Positions 16,252 through 25,428 are shown, numbered from the stretch's first letter. The stretch is DNA of 64,000 nucleotides from JAGVSR01 sp033765145 (GCA_033765145.1 JANRIH010000002.1:1-64000); one strand, 5' to 3'. Notes: generated by a model not told the origin, from the letters alone. A program made the numbers and translations.

Positions 16252-16587
16252 ACCGCGTTCGAAAACGGCGACACCCACCCAAAAGCGCCAAGTATGGCAC
16301 GCGGATTGCTCAATCATGCCTGACGGATGGGCGTCCTCGCCGACGGCCCGGCCGCTCATCGTCATCAACGCGATGTCTCGACATCGCCATGATCGAAAGC
16401 GTGAGTTTCCGCACCCGAAAATCCGAAGTGAAGAGCGTTTCCGATGTCCAAGAGTGCGACCGCATACCACGACCGTCTGGCGCGGCCTGAGACAACGTCG
16501 GATTTGAAAGCGTCTCGCACCTGCGATATCAGCAACGTGAGGCTTAGCTCGGATCGACCGGGCCTCGACGTGCGCAATGGAGCGGTC
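16252..16587. other. Intergenic region before the GT26 gene
   Basis: The GumC-like stop is followed by about 40 bp and then the sigma-54 core at 16295-16310. The reading frame of the GT26 gene is open back to an ATG at 16444, so part of this stretch could be coding. Codon use there is less biased than in the main gene, and the stronger Shine-Dalgarno lies before 16588. Confidence 0.5.
16295..16310 (+). promoter_or_regulatory. Sigma-54 promoter upstream of the GT26 gene
   Basis: TGGCACG-CGGA-TTGCT is a full match to the RpoN consensus at the conserved positions, with GG and GC 12 bp apart. It lies 149 bp before the ATG at 16444 and 293 bp before the ATG at 16588. It should drive the GT26 gene and the glycosyltransferases that follow. 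Confidence 0.82.
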
Positions 16588-17376
16588 ATGAGTCGAGCTC
16601 CAAATCTATCCCACGCCGTTGTGGACGGCTGGACGATCAATATCGCGAACAGCGACGCCGCGATTTCCGCCGCGATCGAAACCGCGTCCCGTGGCGCCGG
16701 GTTCACGCTGTTCACCCTGAACCTCGATCACCTCGTCAAGCTGCGCGACACCGCATCGTTTCGAAACGCGTATCATCAGGCGACATTCGTGACCGCCGAT
16801 GGGATGCCCGTTGCAGCACTTGCCAGAGCGCAGGACAGCCGCATTGTCCGCACGACGGGGGCCGATCTTCTGATCCCGCTTGCACTCGCAGCAGCGGAGG
16901 CAGGCCTTCCGGTTTATCTCTTCGGCACTTCAGCCGAGGTTCTGGGTGAAGCCGGCCGGCGCCTCTCAGACAATTCGGAAGGTCGGCTCGACATCGCCGG
17001 CTCCGCCTCACCACCTCCTGGCTTCGATCCGGAGAGTGCCGAGGCGGACGCCTACATCGACGCCATCGACGCGTCGGGCGCGCGTCTCTGTTTCGTAGCG
17101 CTCGGCGCACCGAAGCAGGAACTCTTCGCCGCCCGCGCCGTCGCGCGCGGCGCCCGGTGCGGCTTCATCTGCATTGGCGCGAGCCTCGATTTCATCGCTG
17201 GCAAGCAAGTCCGCGCGCCGCTCCTCGTTCAGAATGCCGGCGCGGAATGGCTGTGGCGTCTTCTGTCGGACCCCCGCCGCCTCGCGAAGCGCTACGCGCT
17301 GTGCGCCATCCACCTCATCCGCATCGCGGTTATCGAGCCCCTGAAACGCCGCATCAAACCAGGATCGATCTATTGA
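16588..17376 (+). CDS. WecG/TagA/CpsF-family glycosyltransferase (GT26)
   Basis: Adds a sugar (often a ManNAc-type or glucuronosyl residue) to a lipid-linked exopolysaccharide precursor at the inner membrane. The 262 residues cover the whole GT26 domain: VVDGWTINI, TLNLDHLVKLRD, the conserved TADGMPVA with the catalytic Asp candidate, TGADLLIPL, VYLFGTSAEVLGEA, and the hallmark FVALGAPKQE. It ends with the amphipathic segment EWLWRLLSDPRRLAKRY that anchors to the membrane. The start at 16588 is chosen for its GGAG 5 nt upstream; an in-frame ATG at 16444 would add 48 residues. Confidence 0.88.
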   Translation: MSRAPNLSHAVVDGWTINIANSDAAISAAIETASRGAGFTLFTLNLDHLVKLRDTASFRNAYHQATFVTADGMPVAALARAQDSRIVRTTGADLLIPLALAAAEAGLPVYLFGTSAEVLGEAGRRLSDNSEGRLDIAGSASPPPGFDPESAEADAYIDAIDASGARLCFVALGAPKQELFAARAVARGARCGFICIGASLDFIAGKQVRAPLLVQNAGAEWLWRLLSDPRRLAKRYALCAIHLIRIAVIEPLKRRIKPGSIY

Positions 17377-17434
17377 CCTGTCGCCACCGGATATGGGCAA
17401 CCGTCCCGTCGGCACCATTAAAGAGAGTTCACGC

Positions 17435-18604
17435 ATGCCCGCGAACACCACGCAGGACCGCTCTAGATTGAAGATACTCTTTTATACGCACGGCCTCGTG
17501 GACGGCGGCGGCGAGCGACTGTGGGCCTGTCTTGCGACGGCGTTCAAGGACCGCGGCTACGACGTCGGCGTGGTCGTCGATTTCGAAGCCGAAGACAACC
17601 GGCACAATCTCCACCCCGATATCCCGCTTCACGTCCTCGGCAAGGGGCATATCGGCGCCGTCATGCGGCTCGCTAAGCTCTTGCGAGAGGAAAGGCCGGA
17701 CATCACGCTCGCAGCGATCGGCGGCTCCAACATCAAGCTCCTCGCGGCAAATCTACTGGCCGGACGCCCGACCACGCCGATCATTTCCTACCACGGCGAA
17801 TGCGAGTACCGGTCGGGCATCCTGAGTTACTTGTCATACATCGGACTGCCCATCATCAGCCGCATCGCGCCGAAAACGATCGCCGTCTCCGAAGGCCTCG
17901 AACAGACGCTCGTCACGCGATGGGGCGCCGATCCCAGAAACATCGCCTGCATTTACAATCCCGTCTTTTTCCCCGAGAACGCACCCGTCCCTACACCGGG
18001 AGAACTCGCCGCCCGCGAGGACGTCATTCTGTCGGTCGGCCGTTTCGTGGTCGAAAAGGACTTCGTGACGCTCGTGCGCGCCTTCGCGCGCATGAACCGC
18101 CGCTCCGCCCGCCTCCTGATCCTCGGCAAAGGTCCCCAGATGGATCGCGTCAAGGCGGAGGTCCGCAGACTCGGCATCGAGGAGCGGGTTTCCATGCCTG
18201 GATATGCCCGCGAGCCTTGGCAGGCCTATCGAACGGCGAAATGCTTCGTCTCGTCCTCCGTCTCCGAGCCGTTTGGCAACGTCGTCGTCGAGGCGCTTGC
18301 CCATGGCCTGCCGGTCGTGGCGACGGCCTGCGCCGGACCACATGAAATTCTGCTCCACGGAACGCACGGCCGCATTGTCGGATTGCGCAACGAGATCCAG
18401 ATGGCACGCGCCATCGAAGCCACACTGGATAACACGGGCGATCCCCAGTCGCGCCGCGAACGCGCCGACGAATTCAGCTTCGAGGCTCGCGTTCCGCTTT
18501 ATGAAGCCTTGATCCGAGACGTTCTCGCCGAAAAGACCCGCCGCGAGCGCCGTATCGGCGCGGCCGAAGGGGCGTTGGCGGCCAATGTCCGGCGACACAG
18601 CTGA
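17435..18604 (+). CDS. Glycosyltransferase family 4 protein
   Basis: A GT-B fold enzyme of 389 residues, retaining type. The acceptor-side N-terminus is KILFYTHGLVDGGGERLWACLATAF. The donor side has ILSVGRFVVEKDFVTLVRAFA and the E-x7-E motif in SEPFGNVVVEALAHGLPVVAT. The ATG at 17435 with AAAGAGAG upstream is preferred to an ATG at 17393 that lacks a ribosome site. Its end overlaps the next gene by 20 bp. The donor sugar and linkage cannot be read from sequence. It probably acts on the lipid-linked repeat unit on the cytoplasmic face. Confidence 0.88.
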   Translation: MPANTTQDRSRLKILFYTHGLVDGGGERLWACLATAFKDRGYDVGVVVDFEAEDNRHNLHPDIPLHVLGKGHIGAVMRLAKLLREERPDITLAAIGGSNIKLLAANLLAGRPTTPIISYHGECEYRSGILSYLSYIGLPIISRIAPKTIAVSEGLEQTLVTRWGADPRNIACIYNPVFFPENAPVPTPGELAAREDVILSVGRFVVEKDFVTLVRAFARMNRRSARLLILGKGPQMDRVKAEVRRLGIEERVSMPGYAREPWQAYRTAKCFVSSSVSEPFGNVVVEALAHGLPVVATACAGPHEILLHGTHGRIVGLRNEIQMARAIEATLDNTGDPQSRRERADEFSFEARVPLYEALIRDVLAEKTRRERRIGAAEGALAANVRRHS

Positions 18605-19712
18605 GGAGGGTCCGTTGGCCTCCCGGCAGCCAGTTCGGCAGAAGGTCTATCTCGACCTCACACATCTCGGCCGGCATGTCACCGGCATCGAACGCATTTC
18701 GATCGAGCAATTCGAAAAGGTCACCTTTGCCGGCGCCGATGTCGAAGCGATCCGCTCCAAAGGCCTCGCCGATCTGCTGTTGAAGCAGCAAATCTGGCTT
18801 CCGCTCCTGGCGCTCATGGACCGCCAGGCGATCTTCGTGTTTCCCGGGTTCCCTCCGTCCCCCCTGTTCCGCTTCTTCCGCGAGCGCGTAGTCTTCTATG
18901 TCCACGACCTCTTCTTGATGACGCGCAAGGCGGACCTCAGCCGCAAGGCACGTCTCTACATGGCCTGGCCGTTCGCCAGGGCTGTCCGCCATCTCAAATA
19001 TTTCCTGACAAACTCGGCGAAGACCCGCGCGGAACTGCAAGCTCACGCCCCGAGCGACAGCGCGATCGCACTCTATCGGCCCTCGGTTCAGAACCTGTTC
19101 GGGCTCGATCCGGCGCGCCGGCCGCCCGGAAGCGCGCCACCGGCGAAACTCAAGATCGTGATGCTCGGCACGCTCGAGCCCCGGAAGAACTATCGCGCCG
19201 CCATGGAGATCCTGGCCGCGCTGCGCCGAACCGACGACCCCTCCGCCGAACTCCACATCATTGGGCGCGAAGGCTGGGGCGGCACCAAGGCGGAGATCGA
19301 GAAGACGCCCGGCGCAATCCTTCACGGATACCTCGACCTCGCGGCGGCACGCGATGTCATAGAAGATGGCGATCTCTTTCTCTGCACCTCTCATGACGAA
19401 GGACTGGGATTGCCGCTGCTCGAAGTCCAGTTCGCCGGCCTGCCCGTCGTCGCGCCGGACCAGCCGATCTTCCGCGAAGCGCTTGGTCATTCCGGCATTT
19501 TCATCGACCCATCCGACGCGGAGGCCGCGGCCAGAACGATCGCCGCTCTCGCAGCCGACAGGGAGTCCATGGCCGACGCCAGCCGGAGATCATTGCACAA
19601 CGTCGAAGCCTGGAACAGGAGCGCGGGCGAGGACCTCGATCGCGTGCGCCGGCTTTTTGAGGGCCCGCTCGGTGCGACACTCGCCACAGCCGCAGCCTGC
19701 AAGGCGGCATGA
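18585..19712 (+). CDS. Glycosyltransferase family 4 protein
   Basis: A 375-residue GT-B enzyme. The N-terminus VYLDLTHLGRHVTGIERISIEQF is the style of mannosyl/rhamnosyl transferases. The C-terminal half has IVMLGTLEPRKNYRAAMEIL, HGYLDLAAARDVI and the E-x7-E motif in DEGLGLPLLEVQFAGLPVV. An ATG at 18585 overlaps the previous gene; a TTG at 18615 has a much better Shine-Dalgarno (GAGGAGGG) and would trim ten residues. Its stop overlaps the Tat-exported GH10 gene start, so the two are coupled. Confidence 0.88.
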   Translation: MSGDTAEEGPLASRQPVRQKVYLDLTHLGRHVTGIERISIEQFEKVTFAGADVEAIRSKGLADLLLKQQIWLPLLALMDRQAIFVFPGFPPSPLFRFFRERVVFYVHDLFLMTRKADLSRKARLYMAWPFARAVRHLKYFLTNSAKTRAELQAHAPSDSAIALYRPSVQNLFGLDPARRPPGSAPPAKLKIVMLGTLEPRKNYRAAMEILAALRRTDDPSAELHIIGREGWGGTKAEIEKTPGAILHGYLDLAAARDVIEDGDLFLCTSHDEGLGLPLLEVQFAGLPVVAPDQPIFREALGHSGIFIDPSDAEAAARTIAALAADRESMADASRRSLHNVEAWNRSAGEDLDRVRRLFEGPLGATLATAAACKAA

Positions 19713-19713
19713 C

Positions 19714-20871
19714 ATGAGCGATCCGCACCGGATGATCCCCGCTCCGTCGCGCCGCGCGATACTGAAAGGCGCGGCGGCCACGCTAGCGGCGGCCCCGCTC
19801 GGAACCCTGCCGGTTCTACACGCCGCGACCGCGCCGTCATTGTCGTCGCTGGCGGCGGCGAGAGGGCTCCGCTTCGGCGCATCATTCTCGACAGCGGAAC
19901 TGGACCGCCCCTACGGCGACGACTACGCGCGCATCTATGAGCGCGACGCCGCGGTCCTGACCGCCGAACTCGAACTGAAAATGCTCATCCTCCGCCCGGC
20001 CGCAGACACGCTCGACTTCTCAGGCGCGGATCGCCTCATGGCATTCGCGCGCGAAAACGGAAAGACCGTGCGCGGGCATACTCTCATCTGGAACGACAAT
20101 CTCCCCGACTGGATTTCGCGCCTCGGTCCCGGCGAGATTGCCTATCTCCTCGAAGCGCACATCGAGACCGTGATAGACCGCTATCCGGATATCCCTTCCT
20201 GGGATGTCGTCAACGAGCCGATCGCGCCGTGGGACCGACTGCCCGGAAATCTGCGCAAGGGCGCCTTCCTTTCCGCCATGGGCGAGGACTACATCGCGAA
20301 GAGCTTCGAAGTCGCGCGCCGCATCGCCCCAAAAGCCGACCTTGTCCTCAACGAAGCCCAGACCGAAAGCGCCGACGAGAACGGGCAGGTCTTTCGCGAA
20401 AGCTTCATGGCGCTTCTGAAACGGCTCCACGACCGCGGCACACCGATCGATACGATCGGCCTGCAATGCCACATCGACACGCAGCGTCCTTATGACTTTC
20501 CGCGCTTCGCAGCGTACCTCGCCGAAATTGCCAACATGGGCTACGGCATCGCGATCACCGAACTCGATGTCAACGACCGCGCGCTGCCCGCTGACATCGC
20601 CGCGCGCGACAAGGCCGTGGCCGGGATCTATCGCGACTTTCTGTCGGCGGTTCTGCCGGTGGATGCTGTCAGGTCGCTCACGCTGTGGCAACTCGCGGAT
20701 CACACGAGCTGGCTCTACTACGATGATGTCAGCGAAAATCCCAACGCGGCCCGCCGGCCGCGCCCGCTCCCCTACGACGCAAGGTTCGAAAAGAAGCGAG
20801 CCTGGCACGAGATCGCCGAGGCACTGCAGGCGATGCCACCGCGCACATTGCCCGTCGCCCAGGCGGACTGA
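19714..20871 (+). CDS. Glycoside hydrolase family 10, Tat-exported (endo-xylanase-like)
   Basis: A secreted endo-beta-glycanase of 385 residues. The N-terminus carries a twin-arginine signal (PSRRAILKGAAATLAAAPLG, about 11-38), so it is folded in the cytoplasm and exported by Tat. The GH10 barrel has GHTLIWNDNLPDW (His122), the acid/base Glu168 in WDVVNEPI, the nucleophile Glu283 in AITELDVND, and LTLWQLADHTSWLY. The start at 19714 overlaps the preceding gene's stop region. Embedded in an exopolysaccharide operon, it more likely trims or releases the cell's own polymer than digests plant xylan; that is inference. Confidence 0.92.
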   Translation: MSDPHRMIPAPSRRAILKGAAATLAAAPLGTLPVLHAATAPSLSSLAAARGLRFGASFSTAELDRPYGDDYARIYERDAAVLTAELELKMLILRPAADTLDFSGADRLMAFARENGKTVRGHTLIWNDNLPDWISRLGPGEIAYLLEAHIETVIDRYPDIPSWDVVNEPIAPWDRLPGNLRKGAFLSAMGEDYIAKSFEVARRIAPKADLVLNEAQTESADENGQVFRESFMALLKRLHDRGTPIDTIGLQCHIDTQRPYDFPRFAAYLAEIANMGYGIAITELDVNDRALPADIAARDKAVAGIYRDFLSAVLPVDAVRSLTLWQLADHTSWLYYDDVSENPNAARRPRPLPYDARFEKKRAWHEIAEALQAMPPRTLPVAQAD

Positions 20872-20873
20872 GA

Positions 20874-22094
20874 TTAGGCCGCGACGCCATTGGTGCCGCC
20901 CCAGCGCCGGCGCTGGATCTGGCGGTGGTTTTCGTAACACTTGGCGAGTTGACGCTCCGGCGTGAAGTCGACGATCGCGGAGGCCACGCCCTCAGGCGTA
21001 ATCCGCCCGGCCGCAATGTCCTGTCGAACGACATCGAACGCATCTGCAAGCCGGCGCGCCATGCCGTCGAGACTGTCGGACCGCGGCACGAGAATGCCGC
21101 TGGTCCCTTCGTGGACGACGGATTCCAATTGCGGCAGATGGATCGCACACATGGGACGTCCGCACCCGATCGTCTCGAGAACCGAGAACGGCATCCCCTC
21201 GAACTCGGACGTCAGAATGCCGGCATGACAGTTGCCGAGCACCTCCGAGACACCCGCCGCCGATTTGAAGCCGTGCAACACCGTGATGTCTTCGATGAGC
21301 TTGAAGTCCTCGAAGCGATAGGGATCGCTCGTGCCCATGTAGTGGAATTCAACCCCGCCCCCAAGCTTCCGGCGAAGCGCTTCGACCGTCTTGAACATCA
21401 ACGGCGGCTGCTTGAAGAGATCGAGCCTGCCGGCGAAGGCGATGCGGAATGGCGCACCTGCGGGGAACGGCCGCGGATGGAACGTGCGCGTATCGACCCA
21501 CGTGGAAAGCGTGTCGATCTTGTGCGCCTGGCGCGGGTAGGTCGCGCGGATGCGTTCCGTGATGATCGGATTGACACACAGGAACTTGTCGGCCGCCATC
21601 ACCGCCAGCCGCTCGTTGACGTTGTGGACGAACCGATAGTTCTTGAGGAGTGAATCCATCTGCAGCCGCGGCGCGCCCTCGCCATGCAACATCTGAATGA
21701 ACGGAACGCCCAGCGCTTTGACGACGGGCGCGAACTCGACCCGCTCGAGATCGACGCTGGTCGGAACCTCCCTCAGCACGCGGCGGACGGTCCCGATATG
21801 CGCCAGAAGCCCCTGCATGAACTGGAACGTCAACGATTTGCGGATGCTCGTTGCAGCCTCGCGCGCGGCGCTGTCTGGGTAACTCAGAACGGGAAGAAAA
21901 TCGAACGATCGCCCGCGAAACTGCGCCTTCGCGACTTTGCCGATCTCGAGATCGCCGACGGCATCGACGCCGATCATGAGGAACGAGAAATCCTCGGGCA
22001 GAAACGCGATCATGTCGCGAATGAACGTTTCGAGGCCGCCGACCTTGGCCCCGCGCGGATCGAAGGAATGAAGAACGCAAAGGCGATAGGTCAT
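20874..22094 (-). CDS. Glycosyltransferase family 4 protein
   Basis: A 406-residue GT-B enzyme starting at the ATG 22094-22092 (MTYRLCVLHSFDPRGAKVGG). The N-terminal region has the glycine loop AKVGGLETFIRDMIAFLP. The donor-binding half has FRIAFAGRLDLFKQPPLMF and the E-x7-E motif in SEFEGMPFSVLETIGCGRPM. It converges on the GH10 gene with only 2 bp between stops. A sigma-54-like sequence lies about 50 bp upstream. Acceptor and donor are unknown. Confidence 0.88.
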   Translation of the reverse strand: MTYRLCVLHSFDPRGAKVGGLETFIRDMIAFLPEDFSFLMIGVDAVGDLEIGKVAKAQFRGRSFDFLPVLSYPDSAAREAATSIRKSLTFQFMQGLLAHIGTVRRVLREVPTSVDLERVEFAPVVKALGVPFIQMLHGEGAPRLQMDSLLKNYRFVHNVNERLAVMAADKFLCVNPIITERIRATYPRQAHKIDTLSTWVDTRTFHPRPFPAGAPFRIAFAGRLDLFKQPPLMFKTVEALRRKLGGGVEFHYMGTSDPYRFEDFKLIEDITVLHGFKSAAGVSEVLGNCHAGILTSEFEGMPFSVLETIGCGRPMCAIHLPQLESVVHEGTSGILVPRSDSLDGMARRLADAFDVVRQDIAAGRITPEGVASAIVDFTPERQLAKCYENHRQIQRRRWGGTNGVAA

Positions 22095-22144
22095 GGGCGG
22101 ATGGTTCCTCGGGTCCAGTTCGGCGCATTGTGCATCTGTCGCCA

Positions 22145-22160
22145 CCCAATCTTCGTGCCA
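22145..22160 (-). promoter_or_regulatory. Sigma-54-like sequence upstream of a GT4 gene
   Basis: On the minus strand TGGCACG-AAGA-TTGGG matches the RpoN consensus except that the -12 GC is GG. It is about 50 bp upstream of the start at 22094, a suitable distance. The mismatch falls on a normally conserved base, so activity is doubtful. Confidence 0.35.
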
Positions 22161-22206
22161 GCATGGGTAATCGTCACGGCGAGCGCCGTCTCGTCTCAAT
22201 GCCTCG

Positions 22207-23658
22207 TCACGTCACACTTTCGGTAGCACTCCGATTTCGCGCCAGAAGCCCGGCGATCTTCCGCGCGAGTTCCGGAAAAATGAGCATCAGGACGCCGCCA
22301 TAGACGACCGCGCCAATGGCGACGGCGATCGCGACGGAGAAGGCGCCGGGCAGCACGTGGAGGCTGCTGACGACCAGCCACATGGCGAGCGTCGCGAGCC
22401 CGATCCGAAGAAGTGCTGGAACCGGGAACGCGAACCGATAGGCAACCCAGCCCGATGCCAGCGTCACGACAAGACTGATGAATGATCCGAGAGCCGCGCC
22501 TGCGACCGCACCCGGCAATCCGCCCCAGAGTAGTCCCAGCGCGCCGCCGACAAGACTTGTCACGGCATCGATCGCGTCGTTCCAGAGCGGAATACCCGGC
22601 CGCTCGTGCAGCAGGAACACCTGCTCACCGAAATGGATGCGGAAATTCCGGAACGCGCCGGCCGCGATCGCGAGCGGCAGCACGGCGATCGTCATCGCCT
22701 GGAATTCTTGCGCGACGACAAGGCGAACGAATGGCTCGGAAATCGCAAAGAGCCCGACGCACGCGGGCGCGAGGATCGCAAGCAGGAGAATGCCGTTGCG
22801 TTCGAGTTGCGCCTGCCCTGCGGCCATGCCCTCGTCGCGGGCGCGGCGCATCGCGACGGGAAAGGCCGCGGCCGTCACCAGCATCGACGCGAAGCCCGCA
22901 ACCCTGAGGCCGAGCCCCCAGCCGACCGTGATGAGGCCGACGGCCGCCGCGCTTTCACGATACTCGACGACGAACCGGAGTCCATTGCCGGCGACCCAGA
23001 CGAAAAGCCCGCCCGCGAGCAGCGGAAGCCCATACCGAAGCGCCGTCGCAATCGCCTCACGAGAATAGGCGAATGGATCGCGCCCGAAGTCGAGGCGGAG
23101 GAGCGGCGCACCGAGTGACACGAACTGGGCCAGCGCATAGCCGGCCAGAACCATATCCGCCGTCGGCGATACGAGCTGCGCCAGCATCCAGCCCGAGATG
23201 AGGCCGAGCACCGGCCAGGTGATCTGGAGGACCGAGTAGGTGAGCGTGTCGTGCTCCGTCCGCGCCCGGTCCGAGAGGTGCGTCACGAGCCCGCGAGAGA
23301 CGGCGTAAGCCACTGTCGCGAGCGCCAGCGGCCACGTCCACACGACACTGGTGACGACCGGCAGAAGCAGCACCACCGCCGCGGTCGCGAGCGACGCACA
23401 GGCGAGCACACCGAGTTCGGTATCGAGAAAGCGCCGGCGCGTCTCCGCATCAGCACCAGGGTCGTGATAGCGCTGCGTATAGAGCGAAAACCAGAAGGTC
23501 GTTGCGGTATAGGCAAACTCCTGCACCGCGACGACGAGCGCGAACACGCCCATCTCGATCGGCGAAAGCGCGTGCGTCCACGCAACGATCGAGATGAATT
23601 GAAACAGAGGCCCCAGCACCTGCGCCGGCAGATAAAGAAGTGTTTGACGAAACAGCAT
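22207..23658 (-). CDS. Polysaccharide flippase (Wzx/MATE-like, oligosaccharide flippase family)
   Basis: An integral inner-membrane protein of 483 residues with about 12-14 hydrophobic segments along its whole length. It starts MLFRQTLLYLPAQVLGPLFQFISIV, the usual opening of polysaccharide biosynthesis flippases, and contains charged loops such as YTQRYHDPGADAETRRRF. It should move lipid-linked repeat units across the inner membrane. The next gene in the same direction is a GT4 113 bp downstream. A second flippase lies at 36202-37728, suggesting two separate polymers or two stages. Confidence 0.88.
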   Translation of the reverse strand: MLFRQTLLYLPAQVLGPLFQFISIVAWTHALSPIEMGVFALVVAVQEFAYTATTFWFSLYTQRYHDPGADAETRRRFLDTELGVLACASLATAAVVLLLPVVTSVVWTWPLALATVAYAVSRGLVTHLSDRARTEHDTLTYSVLQITWPVLGLISGWMLAQLVSPTADMVLAGYALAQFVSLGAPLLRLDFGRDPFAYSREAIATALRYGLPLLAGGLFVWVAGNGLRFVVEYRESAAAVGLITVGWGLGLRVAGFASMLVTAAAFPVAMRRARDEGMAAGQAQLERNGILLLAILAPACVGLFAISEPFVRLVVAQEFQAMTIAVLPLAIAAGAFRNFRIHFGEQVFLLHERPGIPLWNDAIDAVTSLVGGALGLLWGGLPGAVAGAALGSFISLVVTLASGWVAYRFAFPVPALLRIGLATLAMWLVVSSLHVLPGAFSVAIAVAIGAVVYGGVLMLIFPELARKIAGLLARNRSATESVT

Positions 23659-23836
23659 GTTCGGGCCGGTTCCCGGCGTCCTTTCCGGCCCGCGGAAGAC
23701 CCGCGCGACGGCCGGACCTCCTTAAGCCAGATCCATGCCGGTTTCAGCGCGGCCAATAGGCCCCTGCGACGCCCATGCCGTCTCAAACCGGCACACGACG
23801 ACATATTGCGGTGAGAATTGCGTCTGAAACCCGACG

Positions 23837-23852
23837 CGGCACGCCGTTTGCG
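23837..23852 (+). promoter_or_regulatory. Sigma-54 promoter upstream of the beta-propeller gene
   Basis: CGGCACG-CCGT-TTGCG matches the RpoN core GGCACG-N4-TTGC exactly, with GG and GC 12 bp apart. It lies 67 bp before the ATG at 23919 in the gap divergent from the flippase gene. Confidence 0.75.
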
Positions 23853-23918
23853 CTCTTCCCCATGTGGCAAGATGTGTGACGACCCAGCGCGACCCGACGA
23901 AAGCGGCTACCCCGAACC

Positions 23919-25403
23919 ATGACCATCCTCGTCATCATCGACCGCCGCAGTGTTCTCGGCTGGCACCGGTCCCTGATCGACGCTCTCGGTCCCGCCTCGA
24001 CCGTGATGAACGACGAGGCCGCCGTAGCGCCGGAGGGACGGCCCGCGAGCCTGGCACTTCTTCTTTCTTTGGATGCCGTGCTTCACGGACCCGCGTCCGA
24101 AGCGTGTGACCGGGTTCAATGGCAAGGCCCTTTCGGCGCAGCCCGCGACGCCACATGCGCCATCGACCTGACCGCAGGAACAAGCGTCGAGACCGGCTGC
24201 CCTGTCCTGATCCCGCAATTCGACGGAGTGCGAGGCGAGGCAGGACTCTGGAATGCGCTCCTCGAGGGACACGCGCCGCACCTGTCGATCACCGCCGGAC
24301 AACTGGGCACGATCGACGTCGGCCGGCCGGCTCTCGAAATGCCCGAGCGTCTCCGCGCGAGTGCCGAGAGCGTGCTCACGCGCATGATCGAAGCGCTGCT
24401 GAAAGCGGCTCGTGCGCGAAAGCCGGGCGCACTCATGGCTTCCAAAGGAATCGGCGTGAGGGCATGTCAATCGCAGGCGGAACTTGCGACGACGCTCCGC
24501 GCGGCCGCTCGGCCCATCGTGTCGAAGGCCCGGCGACGCATCGACAGGCTCATCGGGCAGGCGCCGCAATGGGCAACTTTCTATCGCTCCAACCGCCGGG
24601 AGCGCACGCTTGAGGCGCCACCGCTTGATCTTACCGCATGGCAGCGCCTTCCCGACGACGGCGGCCGCTACTACGCAGACCCGTTCGTCGTCTCCCATGG
24701 CGGTGTGACACACCTCTTCGTCGAGGAATTCCCCTACACGACGGGTCGGGGCCTCATTTCGCATACGACGATCGACGCTGAGGGTCGTGCCGGCCCACCA
24801 CGCCCGGTGCTCGAAACGCCGTGGCACCTCTCCTACCCGCACATCATCGAGGCGGACGGCGCAATCTACATGCTGCCAGAAGCCTCGGCCTCGGGCGGAC
24901 TCGATCTCTACCGCGCCGATCCGTTTCCGACCCGCTGGACAAAGGTGGCACGCATCCTCGATCAACCGGTCCACGACGCCACGATCATTCGCCATAACGG
25001 CAAGCTTTGGCTCTTCGCAGCGACACAGTTTGTCGTCAGCGATCTTGCCGCGACTTCATCGTGGGACGCGCTCGGTCTCTGGAGCGCCGACCGCCTGGAA
25101 GGACCCTGGACTCCGCACCCGAACAATCCCGTTCTCGTCGATCTCACGACCGCCCGCCCGGCGGGCGAGATGTTTCCGATCGACGGCCACCTCTATCGTC
25201 CAGCGCAGGACATGGGCAGCGGTTACGGCTCGGCTTTGACGATCGCGCGCGTCACGCAACTCGAGGCCGCCCGCTTCGCCCAGGAAACAATCGCCCGCTG
25301 GCAAGTGTCGCCCGCAGGCGCGCTCATCGGTCCCCACACATGGAATATCGGCGGCGGCATCGAGGTCGTCGACCTCTTCGGCCCCCGCTCGCATCTCGGC
25401 TAA
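23919..25403 (+). CDS. Beta-propeller protein resembling GINT1 C-terminal domain / GH43-like fold
   Basis: A 494-residue protein. The first 200 residues are not recognised. From about 235 there is a five-bladed propeller pattern: GGRYYADPFVVSHGGVTHLFVEEFPY, WHLSYPHIIEADGAIYMLPEAS, DATIIRHNGKLWLFA and ARPAGEMFPIDGHLYRPAQDM. These ADPF, SYPH and LxRPAQD signatures resemble the C-terminal domain of glucosamine inositolphosphorylceramide transferase (GINT1) and glycosidase families GH43/68. It may bind or modify the polysaccharide. No signal peptide is seen, so it probably acts in the cytoplasm. It has its own sigma-54 core upstream and converges on the RTX gene. Confidence 0.7.
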   Translation: MTILVIIDRRSVLGWHRSLIDALGPASTVMNDEAAVAPEGRPASLALLLSLDAVLHGPASEACDRVQWQGPFGAARDATCAIDLTAGTSVETGCPVLIPQFDGVRGEAGLWNALLEGHAPHLSITAGQLGTIDVGRPALEMPERLRASAESVLTRMIEALLKAARARKPGALMASKGIGVRACQSQAELATTLRAAARPIVSKARRRIDRLIGQAPQWATFYRSNRRERTLEAPPLDLTAWQRLPDDGGRYYADPFVVSHGGVTHLFVEEFPYTTGRGLISHTTIDAEGRAGPPRPVLETPWHLSYPHIIEADGAIYMLPEASASGGLDLYRADPFPTRWTKVARILDQPVHDATIIRHNGKLWLFAATQFVVSDLAATSSWDALGLWSADRLEGPWTPHPNNPVLVDLTTARPAGEMFPIDGHLYRPAQDMGSGYGSALTIARVTQLEAARFAQETIARWQVSPAGALIGPHTWNIGGGIEVVDLFGPRSHLG

Positions 25404-25428
25404 GGAGCGTTCCCGTCTGGGTACTCCT
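25403..25428. terminator. Possible bidirectional terminator
   Basis: A nested inverted repeat (AGGAG-N4-CCC-GTCT-GGG-TA-CTCCT) fills the 23-bp gap between the convergent beta-propeller and RTX genes. There is no long U-tract, so its efficiency is uncertain. Confidence 0.35.
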
